From positions 153,651,753 through 153,715,752 of the forward strand of contig NC_133123.1 of NCBI RefSeq assembly GCF_033568475.1: 64,000 nt of DNA, in the 5' to 3' direction. The DNA is from Henckelia pumila. Taxonomy: Eukaryota > Streptophyta > Magnoliopsida > Lamiales > Gesneriaceae. The notes under the pieces were generated by a model. That model made no database searches. It saw only the letters and a program-made list of their open reading frames with translations, and was not told where the DNA came from. Below, piece after piece: positions 9,054 to 20,716 of this stretch (position 1 is its first letter; each line of letters opens with the position of its first letter). The position numbers and the translations under genes were made by a program.

Positions 9054-11359
9054 CAAGGGTCTGAACTGAGTCTGTTGTACCCAAGGCTCATGATATAGGA
9101 ATCAAATCTCTTGTACCAACACCTCGGCTCCTATTTGAGACCGTACAGAGATTTGTTCAACCTGAAAACCAAGTTCTCTTTGCCCTTTTCTGCAAAACCT
9201 TCTGGCTGGAGCATATAGATTTCTTTTTCAAGATCGCCATGAAGAAATTCCGTTTTCACATATAATTGTTCTAGATGTAGGTCAAACACCGCACACATTG
9301 CCAATACTACTCTGACTGTTGAAAGTCGAACCACAGGAGAAAATATTTCATTGAAGTCAATACCTTCTTTCTGAGCATACCCTTTGACAACCAATCTTGC
9401 ACGATACCGCTCCACTTGGTTATTGCCATCACGCTTGATCTTATAGACCCATCTGTTACCGATAGATTTCCTTCCTCGTGGTAGTGCAACAAGATCCCAA
9501 GTTTTATTCATGTCCAATGCTTCCAATTCTTCCTGCATCGCTGTCATCCACAGGGATACATCCGAGCTTTGAGTAGCCTCATGGAAACTCGATGGCTCAC
9601 CATCCTCTGTTAATAGACAATATACAATGTTGCTTTCAGTGACATAATCTGAAAGCCAACCTGGTGGTCTTCTCTCTCGAGTTGACTGTCTCACTTTGGA
9701 AACTTCTGAATCAACTGGTTCTTGTACCTCGTGCTCTGGTACCGCTTCACAAGAAACTTGATCTTCGTCTGTCTTATTTTCCACTTGAATGATAGTAGTT
9801 TCTGAATTCAGTGTGCCTTTGTCTCCCTTCACTTTATCTTCCTCGAAGATAACATCTCTGCTGATGATAAGCTTGTGGACAGTAGGATCCCACAAGCGAA
9901 ACCCCTTTACTCCATCAGCATAGCCCAAGAAAATACACTTTCTAGATTTGGAATCCAACTTTGATATTTCTTGTTCATTGTACATAACGTACACCGGAGT
10001 TTCAAATGTATGTAACCGAGAATAATCAGCTGGCTTGCCAGTCCACACCTTCATTGGAGTCTTCAAATCAATCGCCACTGAAGGAGAACGATTGATGATG
10101 TAAGAAGCGGTTTTGACTGCTTCTGCCCAAAATGACTTTGATAGACCCGCAGTACTCAACATGGCCCTTGTTCTGTCCAAAAAAGTTATGTTCATCCGAT
10201 TTGCCACTCCATTCTGCTGAGGCGTGTATGCCATTTTGAACTGTCTTTTGATGCCCTCGTGATGAAAAAATGCATCAAACTCATCACTGGTATATTCTCC
10301 TCCATTGTCAGTCCTCAAACACTTGATTTTCTTGTCAGAATCAAGTTCAACCCGCGCTTTGAAAACTTTGAAGACTTAAAATACATCTGATTTTTTCTTG
10401 ATTGGATACACCCAACATCTCATAGAGAAATCATCAATAAACGAGACAAAATATCTCGCTCATCCTAGGGATACCACCGGTGCTTGCCAAACATCAGAAT
10501 AAATCAGCTCCAATATTCCTTTGTTCTTGGCAGTAGACGTGCCAAACTTCAATCTGTGTTGTTTACTGGTAACAAAATGCTCACAAAAGGGTAGAGTCAC
10601 TTTTGTAAGCCCCGACAACAGCTTACGTTCTGATAGAATCTTCATTCCTCGTTCTGACATATGCCCAAGCTTTCTATGCCACAACACTGTTGATTCTTCC
10701 CCCGAACCAAGTGATGCAACAGCTATTTCCGCCTCTTTGTGTGTTTCCCCCAACAATACATATAGATTTGCAGCAACCTTTTTCGCCTTCATAACCACAA
10801 GCGCGCCTTTTACATTCTTCATGATCCCTTTCTCGACACGGGTTTTGCACACAATATCATCCAATTGCCTTAAAGACAAAAGATTTTTTGTCAGACCCTT
10901 CACATGTCGTACCTCATGTATGGTATGAATAGTACCATCAAACATTTTGATTTTTATGGTACCGACCCCAGAGATTTCCAAGGCATGATCATTTCCCATG
11001 AATACAGATCCTCCCGAGACTGGTTCATACTGGTCGAACCATTCTCTCCTTGATGTCATATGCCACATCGCTCCTGAATCCATAATCCATGCATCACAAA
11101 ATTTGTGTCTGCCTTCCGCAACCGTTGCTGCTTTGCTGAATAATATTTCACCACCGCCTGAAGTACTGGCCACATTTCCTTGAGATCCCTTCTCGATGCT
11201 CTTCGTACATTCTCTCTTGAATTTCCATTTACCGCCACATATAAAGCAGTAAATATTCTTCTTCTTACTTCTACCATATTTGTGGCTCCCACTGGAGTCA
11301 CGCTCCGTCAATCTTCCTCTCGTCATCGATAAAGCCTCTGCTTGCTTCGATGTTGCCAA
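9054..11359 (-). pseudogene. Copia pol remnant: zinc knuckle, protease, integrase, start of reverse transcriptase
   Basis: Read on the minus strand, the order is: a nucleocapsid zinc knuckle whose His is replaced by Lys; a protease with DSGA; a GAG-pre-integrase segment (LWHRKLGHMS) in which one zinc-binding Cys is Phe (CEHF); an integrase core (TDNGGEY, YTPQQNGVANR); and the reverse transcriptase N-terminal half (ERYRARLVVKGYAQKEGIDF). The first RT catalytic Asp is Tyr (QLYVKTEFL). In-frame stops lie at 10,460-10,462, 10,376-10,378 and 9131-9133. The reading continues past the last stop to the solo LTR junction. The domain order gag-pro-int-RT identifies Copia. Confidence 0.92.
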
Positions 11360-11429
11360 CCTATCTTCCTTGTTCCTTCGACGACTCTCTTCTCCAAGAA
11401 CCGCAATTAATACGTCGTCAAAATTTAAA

Positions 11430-12005
11430 TTATCTGAAAGAACATTGTTGGTAACATTGATGATGAGCTGATCGTATGAATCTGTAGACTTTGAAGTAGA
11501 AGCTCCACAGTTCTTTTTCCTCTATTTTATGCCCCATAGAGGTGAGCCGGGAAAATAGAGTATTCAGTGTGTTGATATAGTCGGTCATCAATGATGATTC
11601 CGCCATCCGAAGAGTATAAATCTTTCTCTTTAAGAAAATATTGTTGTGTAGTGACTTGACCTCGTACAGTTTTGCCAAAGTATCCCAAATAACTTTTGCG
11701 CTCTTTATTTCAGAGATACTTGACAAGACTTAATCCGCTATTGTCAAGTACAAATTGGCAACAGCATTGTGATTCATCTCATTCCACTTTTGAGCATCCG
11801 TGATGTCCGTCGGTCTATCTCCAATAGCTTCCAAACAACGCTCCTTTGTTAGAATTGTTTTCACCTTCAATTTCCACAGCAAAAATTGCTCCCATTGAAC
11901 TTTTCTATCTCGTATTTTTTCGTCATCTTGACTACAAGAATCCTGCCTTATAAAATCTTCAAAAAATCTTTTCTGATGTGGAAGATCAGTCAAAGCTGCA
12001 ACCAT
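11430..12005 (-). pseudogene. Copia gag remnant
   Basis: Begins at the ATG at 12,003-12,005, shortly inside the primer-binding site. It contains Tnt1-like gag segments such as KVKTILTKERCLEAIG and VIWDTLAKLYEVKSLH. An in-frame TAA at 11,730-11,732 splits it. A frameshift between about 11,360 and 11,500 separates it from the zinc-knuckle region. It is clearly non-functional. Confidence 0.88.
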
Positions 12006-12042
12006 ATAGCATACTCAAAATTTTAAGAAATGTTATGCCAAG

Positions 12043-12054
12043 GCTCTGATACCA
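12043..12054 (-). other. Copia primer-binding site (initiator tRNA-Met)
   Basis: The minus strand reads TGGTATCAGAGC, complementary to the 3' end of initiator tRNA-Met, 2 bp from the 5' LTR boundary at 12,057. Confidence 0.9.
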
Positions 12055-12056
12055 CT

Positions 12057-12523
12057 TGTTGGTCCCAGGTGCGGCATCACGAGATAAAAATTATGGAAAT
12101 TGAAGAATAAAATAGACACCAAGATTTACGTGGAAAACCCCAAAATCATTAGGGTAAAAACCACGGGCAAGACCAAAAGATTCCACTATAATATTTGGAG
12201 AATTACAACCTCTCTCTGTGTTTCCAAAAAGACACTCACTCTTTTATACAGGAGAAAAAATTATCTCACAAATATATATAAAAATAAATATGGGAGATGA
12301 AGAACACTCAAGAATCAGATGAGAGAACTTGAGAATGGGATGCTCTGAAAGTATCGCGGAATGCATCTATTTATAGACCTTCATCTTCGGTGTGGACATG
12401 CAAAACAAATTCACAATTGAATTTTCTTTGCATGAATTTAATGCATGTCTCCTTGTTGTCCTCGATTGAATATGCCACTTGCTGCCATTTGCCTTCCAGC
12501 TCATTTGACTATTCAAACTGACA
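12057..12523 (-). repeat. Copia 5' LTR (right on plus strand)
   Basis: 467 bp from TGTTGGTCCC to AAACTGACA, canonical TG...CA ends, followed by the CAATC target duplication. Confidence 0.94.
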
Positions 12524-13283
12524 CAATCCATGAACCAAAATCTGTCCAAACGCATGAACAAATCATAAAACACTCACTGTCGATGAAGGGCAACAATGGG
12601 ATCACCGGAGAAGTAACAACCGAGGGACAAACTCAAGCAATGCAAAAAATCAAAGATCAAATGTACAAATTGTTAAAAGGGATGAGCTTTAAAACCCACA
12701 ATAAATGTTTAAAGCAGTAATCCAATCTTGTGAATTGGAGATCCCAAAATCTTGGTTCAATGGGGCAACTGAGTTATAAATATTAGTTCAAGTACTTAGA
12801 ATTTACAATATCTCATTCCTAGAACAACCAAGTAGGATAGACCTGCAACATGTGGTGAGGTTAAGTTATCTTTTAATGAATATTACTGATATCTAAAAAG
12901 TAGATTACATCAGGTTACTCTAGATAGGAGATCACCTATATAAGTTCAAAGTGATGGTCGCTTTGATGGGAATACTTATAAATCTAAGATATGGTCCAGG
13001 ACACAACATGAGAACTAAATATGTTAAGGTTACTATTATGTAAATAATATTGAATTGCTTTACATAAAGGTTGACTAGTTCAAGAAAACATGTCACTGTG
13101 CTATTAAATCCGACAGTATTAAAGATGATTGTCTACACCGTTAAATCACATAGATACAAGACAGTTTAGTCTTACGGAAAGAGAGATTTACTCTTACCTC
13201 GAGAGACCAAATTCGTTTTCTTCCATAGCACTATCGTTCATATACATTATAGTTGATATCCAAATAATAACACAATTGCATTG
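12524..13283. other. Unclassified spacer right of the Copia element
   Basis: Together with 4861-4899 this is the Copia target locus. A short open frame starts at the ATG at 12,583 and ends in TAA at 12,718-12,720 (about 45 codons, lysine- and glutamine-rich). I do not recognise it and see no splice or domain signal that would make it a gene. The rest is AT-rich with nothing identifiable. Confidence 0.3.
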
Positions 13284-13390
13284 ATGATAATTACTCGAAT
13301 TTTGCCAGAGGATGGATGGCAATACCATGAAGTTAACTAACTTGTCCATTTATATATTCAATCTTGAATCACTTTTTCTACAATGTTTGC
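13284..13390 (+). pseudogene. CNL leucine-rich-repeat relic
   Basis: The nucleotide sequence aligns with CNL copy 1 at about 2543-2640 (LRR codons ~699-730). Shared blocks include AATTACT...CCAG, GGATGG, TACCATGAAGT and AATCTTGAATCACTT. No frame stays open through it and the flanks do not align. It is a short, old fragment of a former CNL copy between the two intact genes. Confidence 0.75.
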
Positions 13391-13780
13391 CCTCTTCCAT
13401 AGGTTAAGTACAAATACTATATTATCAAAGATCTCTATTTACTATTACCTATTATCTATTATCTATCTATTTATATTTATACCTATCTAAAATAGTTAAT
13501 AAAATGGCAAAGTTTTACGATTGTGAATTATCGACTTTGCCCTTTTATTCTCTTGCCCATGTATTCCTAATAAATATACATAGGGATATAAAAGTAATAT
13601 ACAACACACATAGTACATTTTGTGTAAGGACATATAAGTAAATTTTTATAGGGCATTAATTAGTGCCTCATAATGGTTTCATATATCTTTTTATTAGACA
13701 TTTATTATTGACATTTAATTGGTCAAAATGGTGTCTTCTACAACTAAAATATGAATAACATATACAAAGAAATTTTTTTG
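13391..13780. other. AT-rich spacer
   Basis: Low-complexity AT-rich sequence with short TATCTATTATCTATC-like repeats near 13,450. I see no gene and no element ends. Confidence 0.5.
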
Positions 13781-14735
13781 ATTGTGTGAATGAAATATTA
13801 GATCAATTATATTAGTAATTAAAATATGAATTATATACAATGATATTTTAAACTATTAAATTCTAAAAATATAAAATGCCATGTTTAAATAATAATAACA
13901 ATAACCATAAAACGAGTTTAGAAGAAATGATTTATTTAATAGTAAAAAAAAGCATCAATAAAAAAAATAAAATTTAGGATAAGGCTACCGTTACTTAACA
14001 TGAAGATTTCATTTAATTTATTTTCATAAAATATTCATGGTATGCAATTTATGAGGATGATGTTTTTTTGAATGTGTGAATAAAATATTAGATTAATTAT
14101 ATTAGTAATTATATATACAATGATATTTTAAATTATTAAATTCCAAAAATAATAAACAATGCTATGTTTAAATAATAATAACAATACCTATAAAATGGGT
14201 TTAAAAGAAATGATATTTTAATAATAAAAACAAGTATCAATAAAAAAAACAAAATTAGTACAAGACCCCCAATACTTAACATGACGATTTCATTTAATTT
14301 GTTTTCATAAAAATTTATTCATGGTATGCAATTTATGAAGATGATTATTTTTTGATTGTGTGAATGAAATATTAGATCAATTATATTATTAATTATTTAT
14401 ACAATGATATTTTAAATTATTAAATTCCAAAAATAATAAACAATGTTATGTTTAAATAATAATAACAATAACCATAAAATAGGTTTAGAAGGAATGATAT
14501 TTTAATAGTAAAAACAAGTATCAATAAAAAATCAAATTTAGGACAAGACCCCCTTTACTTCCCGTTACTTAACATGTCGATTTCATTTAATTTGTTTTCA
14601 TAAAAATTTATTCATGATATGAAATTTATGAAGATGATATTTTTTTATTGTGTGAATGAAATGTTAGATCAATTATATTAGTAATTATATATACAATGAT
14701 ATTTTAAATTATTAAATTTTAAAAATAATAAACAA
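13781..14735. repeat. ~290-bp tandem repeat, just over three units
   Basis: Units start at the motif ATTGTGTGAAT (first AATGTGTGAAT in unit 2) at 13,781, 14,071, 14,355 and 14,647, giving spacings of 290, 284 and 292 bp. Shared landmarks inside each unit are TTAGATCAATTATATTA, AATAATAATAACAATA and TTTCATTTAATTTGTTTTCAT. The fourth unit is partial. The units have diverged by substitutions and small indels. It is strongly AT-rich and non-coding. Confidence 0.85.
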
Positions 14736-15999
14736 TGTTATTAGCCAATAAAAAGTGAGTAATATTAGGTTGATATAACGGGAATTTGGAGATAAATCCC
14801 CAATCCAAAACTCAAGTTAATGATCAGTCTCCATGTCATAAAATTGTATTCTGCAATCCCCAACACAACAAAATCTTTGTTTCTACTCCCTATTCCACAT
14901 TTTATCAGATTTTCCCTTTATAATTTATTTTATTTTATTTACCTTCTTAATTTTACTTTCCTTTTATTCACTTTACTTCCCTTTCCCCTTCCCCAATTTT
15001 CATTCTAACGTAAATCCCTAGCCACCCAACTCTACCCAATTTCATCTCTTCTCTCATTCTTCGATTCCGTTGAGATAGTTAAATCTCTTCCTCCTCTCTT
15101 CTCCTCAACGTCGAGAACCCACAAAAAATCCAGGGTCCATAGGAACCAATCAACTATGGGTGAAAACGAGCTGCAAAGTAAACGAGAAAGTGATTTTTTT
15201 CTTATTTGTTTTTTAATTTGGTCAATTTTCATGCGATCTGTGCCGGAATGTTTTAATCTTCTCAAATTCTTGGAAATCAATCGTATGTCCGGTTCTGAAA
15301 ATTTATTTGTAAGTTTGATAGTTCAAACCAGATTTAGTGAACGATTTGTTTGAATAAAACGATGTATATTTAGGTGATTATGATACTCACAAAATGAGTG
15401 CAATCTTTTTTGTTTCAATAATTTAATTCAATATGAGTAATTTTCCCTCTATTTTCTTCTTACTGTTCATGTTAGTAGAGATGTATAATGTATTAGTGGT
15501 ATAATCTTTGGAGTATTACTGTCATTCTTTGCTCCAATGCCCACGTGATTGATCTTATCTAAGACCTGCATTTTCGTGGCAAAATTTTTTCGGTACCTTC
15601 CATTGTACGTTTATATTTGCAGTATCATTCGTTGAAATGATCAAAGTTTTACTAGCAGAAGTATCACGAAAGTAATTACATCGTATTTATTTTGGCCTTC
15701 TAATCTTGTTATGATTCCATTAGCAGCATTTTTAGATCAAAATGGTTAATTTTATTATTTTACCAAATTACCAAATGTTTTCCTTCTTTTCTTTATGCTT
15801 TTTCTTTCTTCCAAAATTCATGCTTCTTTTTTCATATTTGAGGTCTCATGCCCCCTCAAGTGTCAATTAGAAAACTCTAGCAAAAAATGACAACCGATGG
15901 AACCGACCACTGGCCATTGCCATACGAAGAATGAATGTTTTGAAGCGAGCCGTGACAAGAAACAAGCAGAAGCAATGGAGGAGATGAAGACAGTGGGTG
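14736..15999 (+). other. Possible promoter and pyrimidine-rich leader of an unrecognised gene
   Basis: From about 14,930 to 15,125 the plus strand is rich in CT tracts like those of plant 5' leaders. An ATG at 15,155 (CAACTATGGGTG) opens a frame to TGA at 15,351, but the protein matches nothing I know. The frame may be exon 1 followed by an intron. A less AT-rich patch at 15,880-15,999 could be exonic and is where the TRIM inserted. I cannot support a complete gene. Confidence 0.25.
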
Positions 16000-16825
16000 T
16001 GTAACGTCCCACTTATCAAGACGGGTCTTTCCAGCGTGCTTATGTCCTCACTCACACGCACCCTAAGAAACTTTCCAGGGGGTTACCCATCCTAAAATTT
16101 CCCCAAGTCAAGCACGTTTAACTTTGGAGTTCTTATGTGATGAGCTACCGAAAAGAAGATGCACCTTCTTGATATGAGTACTACATATGAAATCTTTTAA
16201 GCCCTCCTCAACTATGCAGTCTCATACCTACACAGTCTCAGAATCCCTCTCATTCCGGTACGGGATCGGTTCATTCATGTCTCCCTCCGCCTAGAAGCCT
16301 ACCAGGAGCCGCTCATTTTCCGTGCAACCTCTTGGCACCGGCGATCACTCCTTGCCTCTTCAGCCCCGGGCGTCACATGCCCACCAGCTTCCGCTTGGTT
16401 CGTCCCCGAACCATACCGTACTAAGAGAGGTCGGCTCTGATACCATTTGTAACGTCCCACTTATCAAGACGGGTCTTTCCAGCGTGCTTATGTCCTCACT
16501 CACACGCACCCTGAGAAACTTCCCAGGGGGTCACCTATCCTAAAATTGCCTCAAGTCAAGCATGCTTAACTTTGGAGTTCTTATGTGATGAGCTACCGAA
16601 AAGAAGATGCACCTTCTTGATATGAGTACTACATATGAAATCTTTTAAACCCTCCTCAACTATGCAGTCCCATACCTACACAATCTCAGAATCCCTCTCA
16701 TTCCGGTAAGGGATCGGTTCATTCATGTCTCCCTCCGCCTAGAAGCCTACCAGGAGCCGCTCATTGTCCGTGCAACCTCTTGGCACCGACGATCACTCCT
16801 TGCCTCTTCTGCCCCGGGCGTCACA
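16000..16825 (-). mobile_element. TRIM (miniature LTR retrotransposon) with a 70-bp internal region
   Basis: Two 378-bp LTRs (16,000-16,377 and 16,448-16,825; TGTAACGTCCC to GGGCGTCACA) flank only 70 bp (16,378-16,447). The internal segment has a minus-strand primer-binding site TGGTATCAGAGC next to the right LTR, matching initiator tRNA-Met, and a purine-rich stretch next to the left LTR. The target duplication GGGTG is present at 15,995-15,999 and 16,826-16,830. It has no coding capacity, so mobilisation must depend on proteins supplied in trans. The LTRs differ by a number of substitutions, so the insertion is not very recent. Confidence 0.93.
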
Positions 16826-17649
16826 GGGTGTCTCTCCAAGTTTTGATATTTTGGTTCGATTTCTCCAATTATTTCTCCAATTTGTGGTGATTGTTTTATT
16901 TTGTGTCGATTTATGGTAATTATATATTTATATTTATGTTGATAATTTCTTCTAGTTTTATTAGTTTAATTGTTGATTTATATTTGTGTAAAGGGATACT
17001 TATTTTTGATTGATTTTAAAATCATATTGTTTGTTAGTGGTTATACTTCAAAATGAGTAAGAACTTTCGATTGTTGGAAAAGTAATTTATTATTGCTTTA
17101 TTTTGACATTTTCTCCCGATCTATTTTCTCTCATTTCTTCAATCTCAATTTGTGAAAAAATAAATCCATAACCACCGAAGCTACCGACGTAGACAACCAC
17201 CGGTGAATTCGACAATACCTTCCCGCGAAAACCCACGGATAGAGAAGGCAATAGGAAGAAATCTAGCTTTAGGGTTTTCTTTTAAAAAGAAACAAATATT
17301 AACTGTATCATGCGAGAGAACGAGGTAGGGCTGCAGAATTTGTTATTGGGGTATTAATGGGATCCCTTGAAACCATGCTTATGCTGCGATTAAATCAAAG
17401 GGTTTATCAATATATAACTTTTGTGACTCTTGCTAAAAAGTTAAAAATTATCGCAGAGCTTATTTGGAAGTTGTCGATCCAATCCCTACATTTGACATTA
17501 ATACAGATTTATCACATTCTAATGGTGATGTAATTAGATCGGTGGATGTCCGATCGTAGCCAGGACGTAGAAGGACATTATTATTATGATATAATGTGAT
17601 AATCATTATTGATTGTACAAAATTTGACAAACAATCAATTTGTAACCAC
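16826..17649. other. AT-rich spacer
   Basis: I see no gene. A short segment near 17,160-17,330 is less AT-rich, but its frames are broken and unrecognised. The last ~70 bp resemble the inner part of the foldback that follows. Confidence 0.4.
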
Positions 17650-19261
17650 ATTTATCTGTTAATGTATCACGAGTCAATACAACTGGTACTAAGTTTTTGA
17701 TCAAGCACAAAAATATTATACCAAGTAAAACCAATTTTTTACTACATTTGTCTACTAATGTACTACAAGTAAATTCAGCTGGTACTGAGTTTTTTAAATT
17801 CACACCACCATGGTAAAAATGTATGGAAGATGTGCCAAATTTAACATAAGATTATACAACAATAAGACCGTATTGTAATTTATTTGTCGGCTAATGTACT
17901 ACCGATTAATATAAACAATACTGTGTTTCTGTCGATGCACCAACACCACCATGGTAAACATGTATAGAAGATGTATCAAATTCAACAAAACATCATCCCG
18001 TAAATAGTCTTGATTATACTAACCTTTCCATCTATTGTACTACTGCTCAATCAAACCGGTACTGCATTTCTGACCACGCACCAACACCACCATGATAATG
18101 TATGGAAGATGTACCAAATTTAATAGTACATCATACTGCAAATAACCCCTATTATATCTCATATTCCAATCTATTGTACTACCTATTAATATAATCGGTA
18201 CTGTATTTATTACCAAGCACCAACACTATCATGGTAAAAATGTATGGAAGTTTAACAAAAAATCATATCGCAAATAATGTTTATTATACTTTGTTTTTCA
18301 TTTATTGTACTACAGATCAATAAAATCGGTACTGCATTTTTGACACGCACCAACACCACCATGGTAAACATGTATGAAAGTTGTACCAAATTTAACAACA
18401 CATCATACCACAAATAGTATTTATTGTACCACATGTTTCATCTATTGTACTACTGGAAAATATAATCGGTACCACGTTTTTGATCACACACCAACACCAC
18501 TATGGCAAACATATATGGAATATTTACCAAATTTAATAGGACAACATACCGCAAATAATATCTATTATACCAAATATTCCATCCATGGTACTACTTATTA
18601 ATATACCTAGTACTGCATTTATGACTACGCACCAACGCCACCATTGATGTTACAAAATTGGGACAATCGATGCATACATAAAGTTGTTTTAACCATAGAT
18701 GTTACAAACATATACAATGAATACATATACATGTGTTTATTAATCACCAAATATGCTATAAAATTAGACGATAGAATGCATAAACATGTGATAATCAGTA
18801 TTGATTCTACAAAATTAGATATTTGATGTGTAAACACATGTTTATGACTATTGATTTACAAAATTAGGACATTGGATGCATACATAAGGTTTTAACCATA
18901 GATGTTACAAACATATACAATAGATACATATACATTTGTTTGTTAATTACCATATATGCTACCAATTAGACATTATAATGCATAAACATATGATAATCAT
19001 TATTGATTCTAAAAAATTAGACATTTAATGTGTAAACATGTGTTAGTAATCATTGATGCTACAAAATTAGGACATTGGATGCATACATAACACATGTTTA
19101 CACATCAAATGTCTAATTTTGTGGCATCTATAATGATTATCACATGTTTATGCATTCTAATGTCTAATTTGGTAGCATGTATGATGATTAACAAAAACAT
19201 ATATATGTATCCATTGTATATGTTTGTAACATCTATGGTTAAAACAACCTTATGCATGCAT

Positions 19262-20716
19262 TGTAGCAACCCAACCCGGATCCACTACCTAATCAGAGAT
19301 TATGAGCATAATTAAACATGCATTAAAATAAGTCGCTGCGGAAGACTTAAATAAACAGACCGGCAGAATACAACCGGTTAAACAAATTCGATTTATACAA
19401 CCAAATCGAATAAATAACCTAAAGGTAAAGACCTACAGCTAATCTTGCCGTCTTCACTGGTCTCTGGCTACTCCAAGCCCCTGGTGCTCAACCTGCACCT
19501 ACAACTGCCTCGTCGAATGGGGTGTCCATACAGAAATACTGGATGTGAGCTCTAAGCTCAATACGGAAGCAATGATATATATAATATATGCAACACATAA
19601 ATGAATTTAAAATCAATGGTTAAATCACTTTCTCTGGGCATCGGGAATACACAGTACCGGCTAGAGAGCAACTCTGCGGGGTACTCGTATATTCCTAAGA
19701 CACGAATCCTCAGGAAGAATCGCCTCGACTGATGGAAACTGTCATGACTCACATCATCCCGATGCAGTCTCCGTAAAAACATATGCATGTGCTAAAACCG
19801 TAAAACATGGTAAATCATATAGCACATACTCATACAACACATATAATATATATCATGCTGGCCATCTCAGTCAGTACTTACGTACCTCTACAATTGCTGG
19901 TCAAACCTAGCTCCGCTGACCTAGACTCCAAGCCTACTAGTCCAGCTACTGCTACTACAATGCAATTACCCATGCATCAATAATAAAGCTCTAAAAGCCT
20001 TAACTAAGCTACTGCATACTCCTAAATAATTTAAGGAGACCACAGCTATACCTGCGTCCGTCGTCACCCCACTGATGGCGACTACCTTGCAACTAGGGGC
20101 ACACCCCTGTTGCAGCTCCACAGCCTCGAGCACTGCTCCGCTACGCGAGCACTGCCTCGCTACTATGTCAGACACTGCCTGACTATACTAATATATATTT
20201 CCTACTCCAACTCTAAAATAAGAGTACCCAAAGCCCAAAATAGAGCTACTAGGGCGGAGGAGAGGAATTCGGAATTGGCACCAAATGAGGAGCTCGGACC
20301 TCATATTTATAGACGTCGATCGGAAGCTCCGTTCCTCGATCGAACGTTCCGTTCCGGCAGATCGGAAGCTCCATTCTCCGATCGGACGCTCCGATCGCCA
20401 CGTGTCAATTCGGTCCACATGCAACCACACACCTGTCATCGACAGCTGATCGGAAGCTCCGATCCTGATCGGACGTTCCGATCTCCGTGCTTCCGATGTG
20501 GTTCCGAACTCACCAAGATCGGAGGCTCCGATCCTGGATCGGTGGTTCCGATCCCACTCGAGTCTTGGACCCTTTCGGCCATTTTCGAGTGTTCTGGATC
20601 CATTTCTGGACTCCGTTAACTCCTTAGGAATATCCTTAATCATGTTTTACTTAATCCAAGCATGATTACAAGATTAATTACTCAATAATGGTAAATTACG
20701 AATACGGGTCACTACA
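19262..20716 (-). repeat. LARD 3' LTR (left on plus strand)
   Basis: 1,455 bp, same length as the partner LTR. A cluster of GATCGGA...TCCGATC inverted motifs lies at about 20,318-20,560; it produces open but meaningless frames on both strands. Confidence 0.93.

Larger units (their letters stand above)
4900..12523 (-). mobile_element. Ty1/Copia LTR retrotransposon (Tork/Tnt1-like), decayed, carrying a nested solo LTR
   Basis: Two ~466-bp LTRs (4900-5364 and 12,057-12,523) flank gag-pol remnants read on the minus strand. The target-site duplication CAATC is intact at 4895-4899 and 12,524-12,528. The primer-binding site (12,043-12,054) is TGGTATCAGAGC on the minus strand, matching initiator tRNA-Met. 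The polypurine tract is next to the left LTR (AAGTGGGAGAAATG on the minus strand). Without the 2,594-bp solo LTR and its 5-bp duplication the element is about 5.0 kb, normal for Copia. It has at least five in-frame stops, one frameshift and lost catalytic residues, so it is non-autonomous. Confidence 0.95.

Noticed and set aside
10521-10928. 135-codon plus-strand frame within the Copia element
   Set aside because: It is the antisense shadow of the protease/pre-integrase region.
12583-12720. 45-codon Lys/Gln-rich frame as a gene
   Set aside because: Too short, no recognised homology, no splice partner. Listed only as an unclassified spacer feature.
20110-20643. Overlapping open frames on both strands in the LARD LTR (also 25,610-26,065)
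   Set aside because: They arise from the GATCGGA/TCCGATC repeat cluster, which is stop-poor in several frames. The peptides are Arg/Ser-rich repeats without similarity to known domains.
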